Under the pieces are notes generated by a model that worked only from the letters and a program-made list of their open reading frames with translations, had not been told where the DNA came from and made no database searches. This document shows positions 29,646 through 37,911 of a stretch of DNA of 64,000 nt, piece by piece. Each line of letters begins with the position of its first letter. Position 1 is the first letter of the stretch. The DNA comes from Fibrobacterota bacterium (GTDB lineage: Bacteria; Fibrobacterota; Fibrobacteria; UBA11236), in contig JAEKLQ010000039.1 in NCBI GenBank assembly GCA_019509785.1, positions 116,189 to 180,188 on the forward strand, read 5' to 3'. The translations under genes and the position numbers were made by a program.

Positions 29646-30740
29646 TCAGAAGACGAAATTGAAGGACGCGCAGTACGATAGGCCGCGCAGCTTGCGCGTG
29701 TAGCGAAGCGGAATGAAGTAGCCGACCTTGTTGTCGATGAGCACGTTCTTGTTCTTGAACAGCTCCAGCCCAAGGTACGGATTCATGTTCCAGGTCCAGC
29801 GGGAGAAGTCATCGCCCGACAGGAAAACCCCTCCCGCCGTGTAACCCGTATACAGGTTCAGGAAGCGGTTCGCCCCTCTCCCGAAATGCCTGGAATAGAA
29901 ATCCTGCCCCACGGACAGGAAGAACAATTCGCTGACCGTTGTCGAATCCGAGCTATCATCGAAAGCGTGGTAGACGCCGATCATGCCGAAGCTTTTGCCG
30001 CGGGTGAACAGGTACTTGATCGCCGCCCCCTGGTAGACGTCCGCCGTAAAGCCCTTTTCCGGGTTCTCGATGCGGAGCAGGCCGTACTCCACGCCGGGCA
30101 TGTTCACGAACGCGAGATTGGTTCCGCTGGGGCTGGTGCTCTCCTCTTGGACGTTCAGCCGGACCAAGATGCCGCCGCGGGTATTGCTCAGGTTGGCGAT
30201 GTTCTTTTGCATATCGAAGATGGATCGTTCCACGCTATGGATGGATTCCAACAGGTTATCCGACACGTGGTGATCCTGGGACGTATCCGGCGCCGCCATG
30301 CGCTTTTCGTACTCGCGTTTCTTCTCCCGAAGGAAGACGAGCTCCATGCTGTCTTTTTCCAGTTGATCGGTATTGTCGATGGTTTGCATGGTGCTGCTGC
30401 CGACATACCCGATTTGGGGGAGCAGGGCGTTCAACTTCGCGAAATCCGGCTCCGAAAGGGTCAGGTTGAGGAGCATGGAGTTGCGGGTTTCCGAACGGCC
30501 CTCCACCCGGAAGGAGGATGAATTCGCCGAGGCGGGAACGGAGTTGCTTTCGGTATGCACCTGGGTTTCCCGTACGGCCGCCTGGGCTTCGTTCACGAAT
30601 GCATCGAGGCGCGCCTTGGCCTTCTCCGCATCCGTCACGTTAACGGTGACATCGTATACGCTCCGGGATTCGCCGGCGCGAACCGGAACGGCGTAGGCGA
30701 GAGCGGAGAATAAGCAGGCGGCGGCAAGCGGGAAGCCCAT
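29646..30740 (-). CDS. exported protein with DUF4349-like N-terminal region and beta-rich C-terminus
   Basis: 364 residues. Signal peptide ends AYAVPVRAG (about 23). Residues about 25-190 follow the DUF4349-like pattern: YDVTVNVTDAEKAKARLDAFV, LNLTLSEPDFAKLNALLPQIG, then a coiled-coil stretch LREKKREYEKRM and SIHSVERSIFDMQKNIANLS, ending with a VRLNVQEE strand. The C-terminal half alternates aromatic and polar residues and ends in Phe (YCASFNFVF), as in outer-membrane beta-barrels. The combination suggests an outer-membrane protein. ATG 30740 has AAAGG upstream; earlier in-frame ATG codons are rejected because the signal peptide would be internal. Confidence 0.65.
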   Translation of the reverse strand: MGFPLAAACLFSALAYAVPVRAGESRSVYDVTVNVTDAEKAKARLDAFVNEAQAAVRETQVHTESNSVPASANSSSFRVEGRSETRNSMLLNLTLSEPDFAKLNALLPQIGYVGSSTMQTIDNTDQLEKDSMELVFLREKKREYEKRMAAPDTSQDHHVSDNLLESIHSVERSIFDMQKNIANLSNTRGGILVRLNVQEESTSPSGTNLAFVNMPGVEYGLLRIENPEKGFTADVYQGAAIKYLFTRGKSFGMIGVYHAFDDSSDSTTVSELFFLSVGQDFYSRHFGRGANRFLNLYTGYTAGGVFLSGDDFSRWTWNMNPYLGLELFKNKNVLIDNKVGYFIPLRYTRKLRGLSYCASFNFVF

Positions 30741-30952
30741 GGGAACCTTTCGGCAAAACCTGGTCGGAACGGCGCGAACGGAGAGCGGTCCGGAAAGGTA
30801 CACAGGAACCGGACCGGCTCCAATCGGGCCCGGCGCCGAAACCCGATAACAGTGGCCGCTGCTGCATAATTGAGAGCAGGAAACCGCGCGACCCGATTCC
30901 CGAGGCGAAGCCGGATGGGTGATATTGGAAAGAACCGCAAAAGGAATTCCGC

Positions 30953-31456
30953 ATGTCCCAGGCTTATTCCGCTCTCCTTTTATCCGGATGCCTACCGGCC
31001 CTTTTCATCGCTTGCGATCGCGCCGCCCCCGTCGCGCCGACGCAACCCGTCTCAGCCCTGTACGAATGCCGCGGAGAGCCCGGCTATTCCCATATCGACT
31101 GGGATAGCCTGAGGCGGGAATTGAAGGCGCATCCCGTGGATTGCGCCGCGCCCGGAGGCGATAGCGGTCTCATCCTCCAACCCGCGCCCGCGACGCAGCA
31201 GGCCGATAGCATCCGTATCTTCGTGCATACCGTCGTCATGGATGCGAATTGCCACTACTTGACGCAGGAAGAGGATACGACCACCGTGGCGGCAGGCACC
31301 CCGCTTCGGCCCACTCTCTGGAATGCTCGGTACCTGGATGGAAGCCAAATGGAAACGGGCGAATACTATGTCAATACCGAAGTACGCTGGCCCGAAGGGC
31401 GAAAGGATACCACTTACCAAAAAATCGGTTTCATCCGCACCGGCTGCGGCGGATAG
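30953..31456 (+). CDS. lipoprotein of unknown function
   Basis: 167 residues. Lipoprotein signal peptide with lipobox ALFIAC (Cys at about 21). The mature sequence has four cysteines (YECRG, VDCAAP, DANCHY, TGCGG) and strand-rich IRIFVHTVVM and YYVNTEVRWPEG. No family recognised. Flanked by the divergent DUF4349-like gene and by a co-oriented membrane-anchored protein gene 133 bases downstream. Confidence 0.6.
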   Translation: MSQAYSALLLSGCLPALFIACDRAAPVAPTQPVSALYECRGEPGYSHIDWDSLRRELKAHPVDCAAPGGDSGLILQPAPATQQADSIRIFVHTVVMDANCHYLTQEEDTTTVAAGTPLRPTLWNARYLDGSQMETGEYYVNTEVRWPEGRKDTTYQKIGFIRTGCGG

Positions 31457-31589
31457 CGCCTTCCCAAATCGGAATTCCCCGGCTTCGCGCATGGCGGGGA
31501 ATTTATCTTGGTGGTACTCTGTAGGGATGTCCTAGGGGACCCCTTGACCAATCGTCTCGGCCCCGACCGAGGCCGCCGAAGGATGCGCA

Positions 31590-32228
31590 TTGAGTCTTGC
31601 CGCCGTCTTCCTCGCTTACGCCGTCATGGTGTTCTCCATGGAGATGTGGTCGCGCAAGCATCCTCCCGCCAACCTGGCCGACATCGCCGCGGCCCAAGAG
31701 GCAAAGGACAGCGCCGAATTCGTGGACAGGTTCGCCATCGCGGATTCGGGCCATTTCGTGCCGGCGGTGGGCGATTTCCTCGACTTCGTGGCCGTGAGCG
31801 GATCCCAAGGCGGCCTGATCCACAATTACATCAACAACGGCATGCATCGCCTGATGCGCGCGATCATGAGCGTTTCCGAACTCAACGTCCGGGTCGGTAT
31901 GGCGGATCGCATGCAGCTGACCATGGCCCGTTACGTGGATACCTTACAGGCCCACCCCCGATGGGCCCTCGATCCCCACCGCGTGCGGCCCGCCATGCTG
32001 ATGGCGGTGGAGGTGATGGGCAACCTGAACCTGCCTTACGACGAGGCTACGCGCGCCCGCATCAAGAAGGCGGAGGAGGCGGCCCTTTCCCTGGAGAACG
32101 GGACCGCGACGATATGGCAGCGAGCGCGGGTGCAGGACTTCTTCATCCAGTCGGGCATCGCCCTGGTGCTGATGAAGGAACGCGCCATGAGCGGCCTCGA
32201 AACCGCTCCCCAGGCCCCTTCCCCTTAA
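31590..32228 (+). CDS. membrane-anchored protein of unknown function
   Basis: 212 residues starting with TTG at 31590, chosen because GAAGGA lies 6 bases upstream and the hydrophobic segment (residues 2-18) begins immediately. The remainder is mostly helical (HNYINNGMHRLMRAIMSVSELNVRVGMA, ARIKKAEEAALSLENG) and would be outside the cytoplasmic membrane or cytoplasmic depending on topology. No recognisable family. Convergent with the first sugar dehydrogenase gene. Confidence 0.55.
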   Translation: MSLAAVFLAYAVMVFSMEMWSRKHPPANLADIAAAQEAKDSAEFVDRFAIADSGHFVPAVGDFLDFVAVSGSQGGLIHNYINNGMHRLMRAIMSVSELNVRVGMADRMQLTMARYVDTLQAHPRWALDPHRVRPAMLMAVEVMGNLNLPYDEATRARIKKAEEAALSLENGTATIWQRARVQDFFIQSGIALVLMKERAMSGLETAPQAPSP

Positions 32229-32272
32229 ACGCCTCCGGAACCCCTCGCCATCGTCCTCGACCGCGCCGTGGG

Positions 32273-33703
32273 CTAACGGATCGCCAACACGTCGGGAGCG
32301 CCTTTTCCCTGCGGCTCTTGCAGCAGGTAAAGGCCCCGCGCCATGTGCTCGGGCAGGCGGGCATCGTCCTTCCGTAGCGTCCCCATCCGGCTTCCATCCA
32401 GACCGAGCAGGTTCAGGACCGGGGAGGAGGCGAAAGCGCGCGCATCGAGGCGGCCGCCGGGGATCGCCGCGAAGCTATGGCCGGGAAGGGAGTAACGGGC
32501 CTGGCCCGCTCGTATGCCGGTGGCCGGCTGCAGATCCGGGCTGTCTAGCAGGTACAGGATCCCGTTGTAATAGCCGCAGGCGTAGATCCGCCCGTCGGCA
32601 TCGGTCCCGAAAGAGGAGATGCTTACGGGGGAAGCGCTCAGCGTGGTGGCGGTGACCGCGCCGGCCGCATCGCGCTTCAGGTTCCAGAATCCTTTCGATC
32701 CCCAATCGGCGATGAAATAGGTGCCGTAATATTGCGAGGCCGGATTGGCCCGGAAGATCACTCCGCCGATGATGGCCGGGCCGTTGGGGCCGAATCCGGC
32801 GCCCTTGATGGAAGCGTGGGAATAGGTGTAGATGGGAAGGGTCATGGTGCCGTCGTTCGTACCCTGGGTGCCCTCCATCGTCTTCCAGCCGTAATTGCCG
32901 CCTTTGGTTATCAGGTTCACTTCTTCCGTCGCCTCCTGGCCCACATCGCCTTCCCAAAGCTCCCCCGTCGGCGCGTCGAAATTCCATCTCCAGGGATTGC
33001 GCAAGCCATACGCGTAAATCTCGGGCCGGCCGCCCCCGCTCGCGAAGGGATTGTCCGCCGGGATGTGGTACTCCAGGCCCGCGTCCTTCGAGTTCACGTC
33101 GATGCGATGCATCTTGCCCAGCCAGGCGTTCTTGTTCTGCCCGTTCCCCAGCGGATCGTTCGCGTCGCCGCCGTCCCCCACCGCGTAATAGAGGTAGCCG
33201 TCCTTGGGCCCGAAGGCGAGATTGCCCCCGTTGTGGTTCACGAAAGGGTCGTCGATCTTGATGAGGACGCGGCCCGGGTTCCCGGAATCCTTCATGCCCG
33301 TCGCATCGGCGAGACGCTCCTCGACCATGTCGTAGTAGGTGCTGCCGGGAGGATCGTAGCTGATGTAGTACTTATGGTTGGTGGCGTAGTCGGGATGGAA
33401 CGCGATGCCGAGCAGTCCTTGCTCCAGATCCGCGCCCACGCTCAGGTGGTACAAGGTGTCTTTCACCACGCTCCCATCGGATTTCTTGGAAACGAGCAGG
33501 ACGTTGGCCGCATGTTGTTCCAGCACCACGTTGACGCCGGGATGGCCGGGGAAGGCTCCGAAGTAAACGGGATCATGGAAGGTGGTTCCGGGGTACGCAT
33601 CCTTGAAGGTGATCCCGCCCGTCTGGGCCAGGATAGGGGCGGCGCAGAACGCGCCAAACAGGATGGCGGGGCAAGCGGCGATGAAAGGGAAACGGATAGA
33701 CAT
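32273..33703 (-). CDS. secreted PQQ-dependent sugar dehydrogenase-like protein, paralog 1
   Basis: 476 residues. Signal peptide ends APILAQ (about 27). Six-bladed propeller of the soluble glucose dehydrogenase/Hhip family: LLGIAFHPDYATNHKYYISY, HNGGNLAFGPKDGYLYYAVGDGG, KMHRIDVNS, YAYGLRNPWRWNFD, GDVGQEATEEVNLI and GGNYGWKTMEG are all diagnostic blocks. Enzymes of this family oxidise sugars with PQQ in the periplasm or outside; PQQ binding here is inferred, not shown. The last about 75 residues (GGRLDARAFASSPVLNLLGLDGSR, GLYLLQEP) form a type IX-like sorting domain. Tandem paralog lies 137 bases upstream on the same strand. Confidence 0.88.
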   Translation of the reverse strand: MSIRFPFIAACPAILFGAFCAAPILAQTGGITFKDAYPGTTFHDPVYFGAFPGHPGVNVVLEQHAANVLLVSKKSDGSVVKDTLYHLSVGADLEQGLLGIAFHPDYATNHKYYISYDPPGSTYYDMVEERLADATGMKDSGNPGRVLIKIDDPFVNHNGGNLAFGPKDGYLYYAVGDGGDANDPLGNGQNKNAWLGKMHRIDVNSKDAGLEYHIPADNPFASGGGRPEIYAYGLRNPWRWNFDAPTGELWEGDVGQEATEEVNLITKGGNYGWKTMEGTQGTNDGTMTLPIYTYSHASIKGAGFGPNGPAIIGGVIFRANPASQYYGTYFIADWGSKGFWNLKRDAAGAVTATTLSASPVSISSFGTDADGRIYACGYYNGILYLLDSPDLQPATGIRAGQARYSLPGHSFAAIPGGRLDARAFASSPVLNLLGLDGSRMGTLRKDDARLPEHMARGLYLLQEPQGKGAPDVLAIR

Positions 33704-33840
33704 GGAAACCTCCGGAGCATGCTCCGGGGTAAAATAGCCCGCGATGGCTTTAAATGCTGCCGGCGCTTTTTCCCATTGCGCCTGCGCTACGCGAAGCGTA
33801 CCGCATGGTACACGTCGCGATCGGGAAGAGGACTCTGGGC

Positions 33841-35244
33841 TTACTTGACCCGCAGCAGATCGGGAAGGCCTGCGCCGGTCGCCGGCTTCAACAGGTATAC
33901 TCCCGCGTCCATATCGGCCGGTAAACGCGCATCGTCCTTGCGCAAGGCCCCTAAGCGGTTCCCGTTCAAGCCGAAGAGTTCGAGGACCGGGGCGGCCGCG
34001 AAAGCCCGCGCATCGAGTCTGGCGCCGGGACGGACCGTGAAGGTGCGGCCATGCGCTTCGCGGGCGGCCCCATCCGGTTTCAAAACCGTCGCGGGAGCCA
34101 GGTCCGGGCTGTCGAGGAGATAGATGGTCCCATTGCTAAGGCCGCAGCCGTAGACATGCCCTTCGGCATCGACCCCGAAGGAGGAGAATCCCGTGGGGGT
34201 ATTCGCGAGGGTGGTGGCCGTGGCCGTCCCGGTGGCATTGAGCTTCAGGGCCCAGAACAGGCTGGTGCCGTTGTCGGAGATGAGATAGTTGCCGTAGTAC
34301 TTGGAAGCGGGATTGGAGCGGAACACCACGCCGCCGATCACGCAATTGCCGGTGGTGGCATGGTCATAGGTGAAGAGCGGCGCGATCATCGAGCTATCCT
34401 TCGTGCCGCCGTTCCCCGCGCTCTGGTTCCCTTCCATCACCTTCCAGCCGTAATTGCCGCCCTTGGTCAAGGTATCGACTTCCTCGATATGGTCCTGGCC
34501 CACATCGCCCACCCACATCAGGCCGGTCAACGCGTCAAAAGTCCACTTCCAGGGGTTGCGCAAGCCGTAGGCGAATACCTCCGGCCGGCCGCCGCTGGCG
34601 AAAGGATTGTCGGCGGGGATATGGTATTCCAATCCGGTATCCTTCGAGTTCACGTCGATGCGATGCATCTTGCCCAGCCAGGCGTTCTTGTTCTGCGCGT
34701 TCCCGTTGGGATCGTTGGCGCTGCCGCCGTCGCCCACGCCGAAATAGAGGTACCCGTCCTTGGGGCCGAAGCCGAGGGTGCCGCCGTTATGGTTGCTATA
34801 GGGATCGTCGATATCGATGAGGATGCGGCCCTTGGTGCCGGAGTCCTTCATGCCCGTGGCATCGGCGATGCGCTCTTCCACGATGTCATGGTAAGGGGTG
34901 TTCGGCGGATTGTAGCAGATGTAGTACTTATGGTTGGTGTTGAAGCTGGGATGGAAGGCGATGCCGAGCAGCCCCATTTCATTGTCCGTGCCGTTCACCG
35001 TCGCATGGTACAAGGTATCCTTGGCCACGCTGCCGTCGGTGTTCATGTAGACGATCAAGGCGTTTCCCAGGTGCTGCTCCAAGATCACGTTGGTCTTGGC
35101 GCGGCCGGGGAAGGGCCCGAAATACACGGGCCGATCGAATTTCGTTCCGGGGTAGGCGTTGGTGAATTTGATTTGGGATTGCACGGGAATGCATCCCGCC
35201 AAAAACGGCGCAAGCGTCAAGACGATCCGGGCGCGAGCGGACAT
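33841..35244 (-). CDS. secreted PQQ-dependent sugar dehydrogenase-like protein, paralog 2
   Basis: 467 residues, the tandem paralog of 32273-33703, sharing every propeller block (LLGIAFHPSFNTNHKYYICY, HNGGTLGFGPKDGYLYFGVGDGG, AYGLRNPWKWTFD, GDVGQDHIEEVDTL, GGNYGWKVMEG). Signal peptide of about 22 residues, ending in a CIPVQS-like segment that could also serve as a lipobox (Cys at about 18). The C-terminal sorting-like domain with ARLDARAFAAAPVLELFGLNG is also shared. Divergence is spread evenly, so the duplication looks older than that of the Asp-box pair. Probable extracellular sugar or aldose oxidation. Confidence 0.88.
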   Translation of the reverse strand: MSARARIVLTLAPFLAGCIPVQSQIKFTNAYPGTKFDRPVYFGPFPGRAKTNVILEQHLGNALIVYMNTDGSVAKDTLYHATVNGTDNEMGLLGIAFHPSFNTNHKYYICYNPPNTPYHDIVEERIADATGMKDSGTKGRILIDIDDPYSNHNGGTLGFGPKDGYLYFGVGDGGSANDPNGNAQNKNAWLGKMHRIDVNSKDTGLEYHIPADNPFASGGRPEVFAYGLRNPWKWTFDALTGLMWVGDVGQDHIEEVDTLTKGGNYGWKVMEGNQSAGNGGTKDSSMIAPLFTYDHATTGNCVIGGVVFRSNPASKYYGNYLISDNGTSLFWALKLNATGTATATTLANTPTGFSSFGVDAEGHVYGCGLSNGTIYLLDSPDLAPATVLKPDGAAREAHGRTFTVRPGARLDARAFAAAPVLELFGLNGNRLGALRKDDARLPADMDAGVYLLKPATGAGLPDLLRVK

Positions 35245-35285
35245 AAGACCTCCGGGAAGGCTAAGGGGCCTTTAAATTATACGAT

Positions 35286-36404
35286 CTAAAATAGCTTGCG
35301 CATAAAGGAACGCGGCCAAAAGCGTAACCCGGCCGACCATATCCATCCGGCTTCCTGCTTGGCCGCCTTGGCGAGCCCCAAGGCCATGAAGCGAAAGGGG
35401 GAAATCCCCCCGAACACGGCCGAGATGGCCAGCAGTACGCGGGGCGTAAAGCCCGGAAGGTTGCAGATGGCGTAGATGGGCTCCCAACGGGCGGGGACGA
35501 ATTTGGACTTGAAGTTTTCCAGCCCCCGGAAATTGTAGAACCGGCTCCCATGGGCGCGCAGCCATTTGAAAAGCAGGGACAGCCAGAGCGGATCGGTTCC
35601 GCGCCCCTCGCCGGCCAAGTGGGAAAGCGGCGAGAGTCCCATCGTCACGTAAACGGCTCCCGCGGCCGCGGCGGCGCGGAAAGCCGCGTCCACCAAGGCT
35701 TCCGCCGTCCCGTTGGGCGCGTCCTTGTCCCGCACGAACTGCTCGGTGAGCCATCCCTTCCGGGCCGGTATCGGCGAAGCCACGAGAAAACCCACGGGAG
35801 CCCCCGCGCGCTCGGCGACGAAGATCCTGCGATCCCAAAGCCGGCCCAATGTCTGCGGCTCCACCAGGAAATGCATGGACGGCATGCGGCGGTGCGCCAA
35901 CCACTCGCGCAGGCAGCGCCGCAATTCCGGGGAAGCGGAGGCCCGTTCCCGGGGCCACTCGCCGACGGTAACACCTTTGTTACGGGCCCGATTGAGCTGG
36001 GCCCGCAGCGAAGGCCGGCGCGCCAGGATCCCCGGCCAGTCCGCAGGCTCCCAAACCGGCTGGGCCCCCAACTGGATCGGGGAATATCCGCCAGCCCTCC
36101 CCAAGAGGGCTTCGAGCCGGGCGCCCGCCCCGAAATAGCAGAGCGCCGATCCCTGCGCGCGGGCATCCGCCTCCAGTTCCGCCGACACCGCGGCCAAACG
36201 TTCGGGCGGGCAAACGGGGGCCCCGGCCACGACCCTCACGCGCCCCCACTCCGCGTACCCGGCGACCGCGTCCCCTTGGCGGGAAAACCATAAACGCATG
36301 CCGGGATTGAGGATTTGATAGGCGGCGGCGTTCCAGCCATGGCGTAGCACCAATTCCCGCGCCCGGGCCAGTTCGCCTGTAGGCTCTTGCAGGTCCTCCG
36401 CCAT
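35286..36404 (-). CDS. DUF2156-domain protein (MprF C-terminal-like)
   Basis: 372 residues. Soluble protein resembling the C-terminal synthase domain of phosphatidylglycerol lysyltransferases: WNAAAYQILNPGMRLWFSRQGDAVAGYAEWGRVRVVAGAPVC near the N-terminus, LRAQLNRARNKGVTV, WLAHRRMPSMHFLVEP, RIFVAERAGAPVGFLVASPI, TMGLSPLSHLAGEG, and FYNFRGLENFKSKFVPARWEPIY (GNAT-like fold). No membrane flippase part is present, so it is the stand-alone form. It may transfer an aminoacyl or other group to a lipid; the substrate is not known. Head to tail with the dehydrogenases on the minus strand and divergent from the MarR gene. Confidence 0.8.
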   Translation of the reverse strand: MAEDLQEPTGELARARELVLRHGWNAAAYQILNPGMRLWFSRQGDAVAGYAEWGRVRVVAGAPVCPPERLAAVSAELEADARAQGSALCYFGAGARLEALLGRAGGYSPIQLGAQPVWEPADWPGILARRPSLRAQLNRARNKGVTVGEWPRERASASPELRRCLREWLAHRRMPSMHFLVEPQTLGRLWDRRIFVAERAGAPVGFLVASPIPARKGWLTEQFVRDKDAPNGTAEALVDAAFRAAAAAGAVYVTMGLSPLSHLAGEGRGTDPLWLSLLFKWLRAHGSRFYNFRGLENFKSKFVPARWEPIYAICNLPGFTPRVLLAISAVFGGISPFRFMALGLAKAAKQEAGWIWSAGLRFWPRSFMRKLF

Positions 36405-36461
36405 TCCGGGAACCTAGGAAATCGAAGCCCGCACCGGTTAGGCTAAAATTCTTTATGCACA

Positions 36462-36481
36462 ATATTCGTTGCAACGAATAT
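36462..36481 (+). promoter_or_regulatory. perfect palindromic operator upstream of the MarR gene
   Basis: A perfect 20-base palindrome with 10-base arms ATATTCGTTG/CAACGAATAT. A TAAAAT hexamer at 36444-36449 could be the -10 element, which would put the palindrome just inside the transcript. MarR-family repressors bind palindromes of about this size at their own promoter, so it is the likely autoregulatory site for the MarR-pirin operon. Confidence 0.7.
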
Positions 36482-36490
36482 ATTATCCTA

Positions 36491-36967
36491 ATGGGACAGA
36501 ACATCCAAATGGAAATCAAGCAGCGCAAGCCTTTCGCCACCAAAGAGGAAGAGCTGTTCCTGAACATCCTGCGCACGTCGGATCAACTGATGCGCGGCCT
36601 GGCTGACGTGCTGAAGCCCGCCGATCTGTCGGGAACCCAGTACAATGTCCTGCGCATCCTGCGCGGCGCGGTCCCCGACGGCCTGGCTTGCGGCGAGATC
36701 AGCGATCGCATGGTCACCCGCGATCCGGACATCACCCGCTTGCTCGACCGGCTGGAGAAGCGCGGCCTGGTGGCGCGCAGCCGCGAGAAGACCGATCGCC
36801 GCATAGTCACCGCGCGCATCACCGAAGCGGGCCTGGAGCTGCTGAAAAAAATGGACGACACCGTGACGCGCATGCACAAAGCGCAATTGGGCCACCTGGA
36901 CCTGAAGGCCTTGGATGCGCTCATCAAGCTGCTGGAGCAGGCCCGGGAAAAACCCGCATCCCACTGA
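36491..36967 (+). CDS. MarR-family transcriptional regulator
   Basis: 158 residues. Winged helix-turn-helix with GTQYNVLRILRGAVPDGLACGEISDRM, then DITRLLDRLEKRGLVARSREKTDRRIVTARITEAGLELL, the standard MarR recognition helix and wing with the conserved D-R-R motif. N- and C-terminal helices form the dimer interface. The start could also be ATG 36509 (GGGAC upstream); ATG 36455 is rejected because it precedes the operator. Ten bases separate it from the pirin gene, so it probably controls pirin in response to a small phenolic or oxidative signal (inference from family). Confidence 0.88.
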   Translation: MGQNIQMEIKQRKPFATKEEELFLNILRTSDQLMRGLADVLKPADLSGTQYNVLRILRGAVPDGLACGEISDRMVTRDPDITRLLDRLEKRGLVARSREKTDRRIVTARITEAGLELLKKMDDTVTRMHKAQLGHLDLKALDALIKLLEQAREKPASH

Positions 36968-36977
36968 GGAGGGAACC

Positions 36978-37721
36978 ATGATCACTTTGCGCAAGGCCGA
37001 ATCGCGCGGCCGGTTCGATTTCGGATGGCTGGACACGCGGCATACCTTTTCCTTCGGGGAATACATGAATCCCGCGCATATGGGTTTCCGCACCTTACGG
37101 GTCCTCAACGAGGATCGCGTGAACGCGGGGCAGGGATTCGGGACCCATGGCCACCGCGATATGGAGATCCTCTCCTACGTGCTCGATGGGGAATTGCAGC
37201 ACAAGGATAACCAGGGCAATATCGGATCCCTGAAACCGGGATGGGTGCAGCGCATGAGCGCGGGCACGGGCATCATGCATTCCGAATTCAACGGCTCGAA
37301 AAACGACCCGGTGCATTTCCTGCAGATTTGGATCGTGCCCGCGAAGCGGGGCATCGCCCCGCGCTACGAAGACCGCGAGTTCCCCCGGGAAGACCGCGCC
37401 AACCGGCTGCGGTTGATCGCCTCACCCGCAGGGGAAGCGGGTTCGCTGACCCTGGAACAGGATGTCCGCGTCTACGCGACCGTCCTCGAAGCGGGCAAAG
37501 AGGTGGAGCTCCCCTTGGCGAACGGTCGCGCGGCCTGGGTGCAAATAGCCCGGGGCGATGTCGCCGTAGGGCATGGCTTCAGCAAGGGCAAGGACGGGAT
37601 CGAATGCGCCGGGGAGTGGACGCCCTTGCGCGCCGGCGACGGCGCGGCGTTGGAAGGGGAGGCGCGCCTTTCCTTACGAGCGGAAACGGAGGCGGAAATC
37701 CTCGTATTCGATCTGGCCTGA
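36978..37721 (+). CDS. pirin family protein
   Basis: 247 residues. Bicupin with the pirin iron motif: FGTHGHRDMEILSYVLDGELQHKDN (metal-binding His-x-His and later Glu/His), then QRMSAGTGIMHSEFN with the fourth ligand His. C-terminal cupin: VYATVLEAGKEVELPL. Bacterial pirins can show quercetin 2,3-dioxygenase activity or act as redox-sensing partners; the in vivo role here is not evident. ATG 36978 has a good GAGGAGGG ribosome site. Co-transcribed with the preceding MarR regulator. Confidence 0.92.
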   Translation: MITLRKAESRGRFDFGWLDTRHTFSFGEYMNPAHMGFRTLRVLNEDRVNAGQGFGTHGHRDMEILSYVLDGELQHKDNQGNIGSLKPGWVQRMSAGTGIMHSEFNGSKNDPVHFLQIWIVPAKRGIAPRYEDREFPREDRANRLRLIASPAGEAGSLTLEQDVRVYATVLEAGKEVELPLANGRAAWVQIARGDVAVGHGFSKGKDGIECAGEWTPLRAGDGAALEGEARLSLRAETEAEILVFDLA

Positions 37722-37911
37722 AGAGTTGTCGCGCGGGCGCAATATAATCCCCCACCATTCGCCTGGCCACCCCGGCCCGTAGCCCGAAATGCCCCGAATT
37801 CCCGGTATCCACCATACACCTTGGTGATTCGAGCACTAATCGATAACGGCGTTTCCCACTACTCCGACAGGTTATTATTCCGGATACCCGTCGAAGGGTA
37901 GAGAAGGGAAT

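Noticed and set aside
33775..33820. Short inverted repeats (TACGC/GCGTA, GTACC/GGTAC) between the two sugar dehydrogenases
   Set aside because: Arms of 5-6 bases are expected by chance in this composition.
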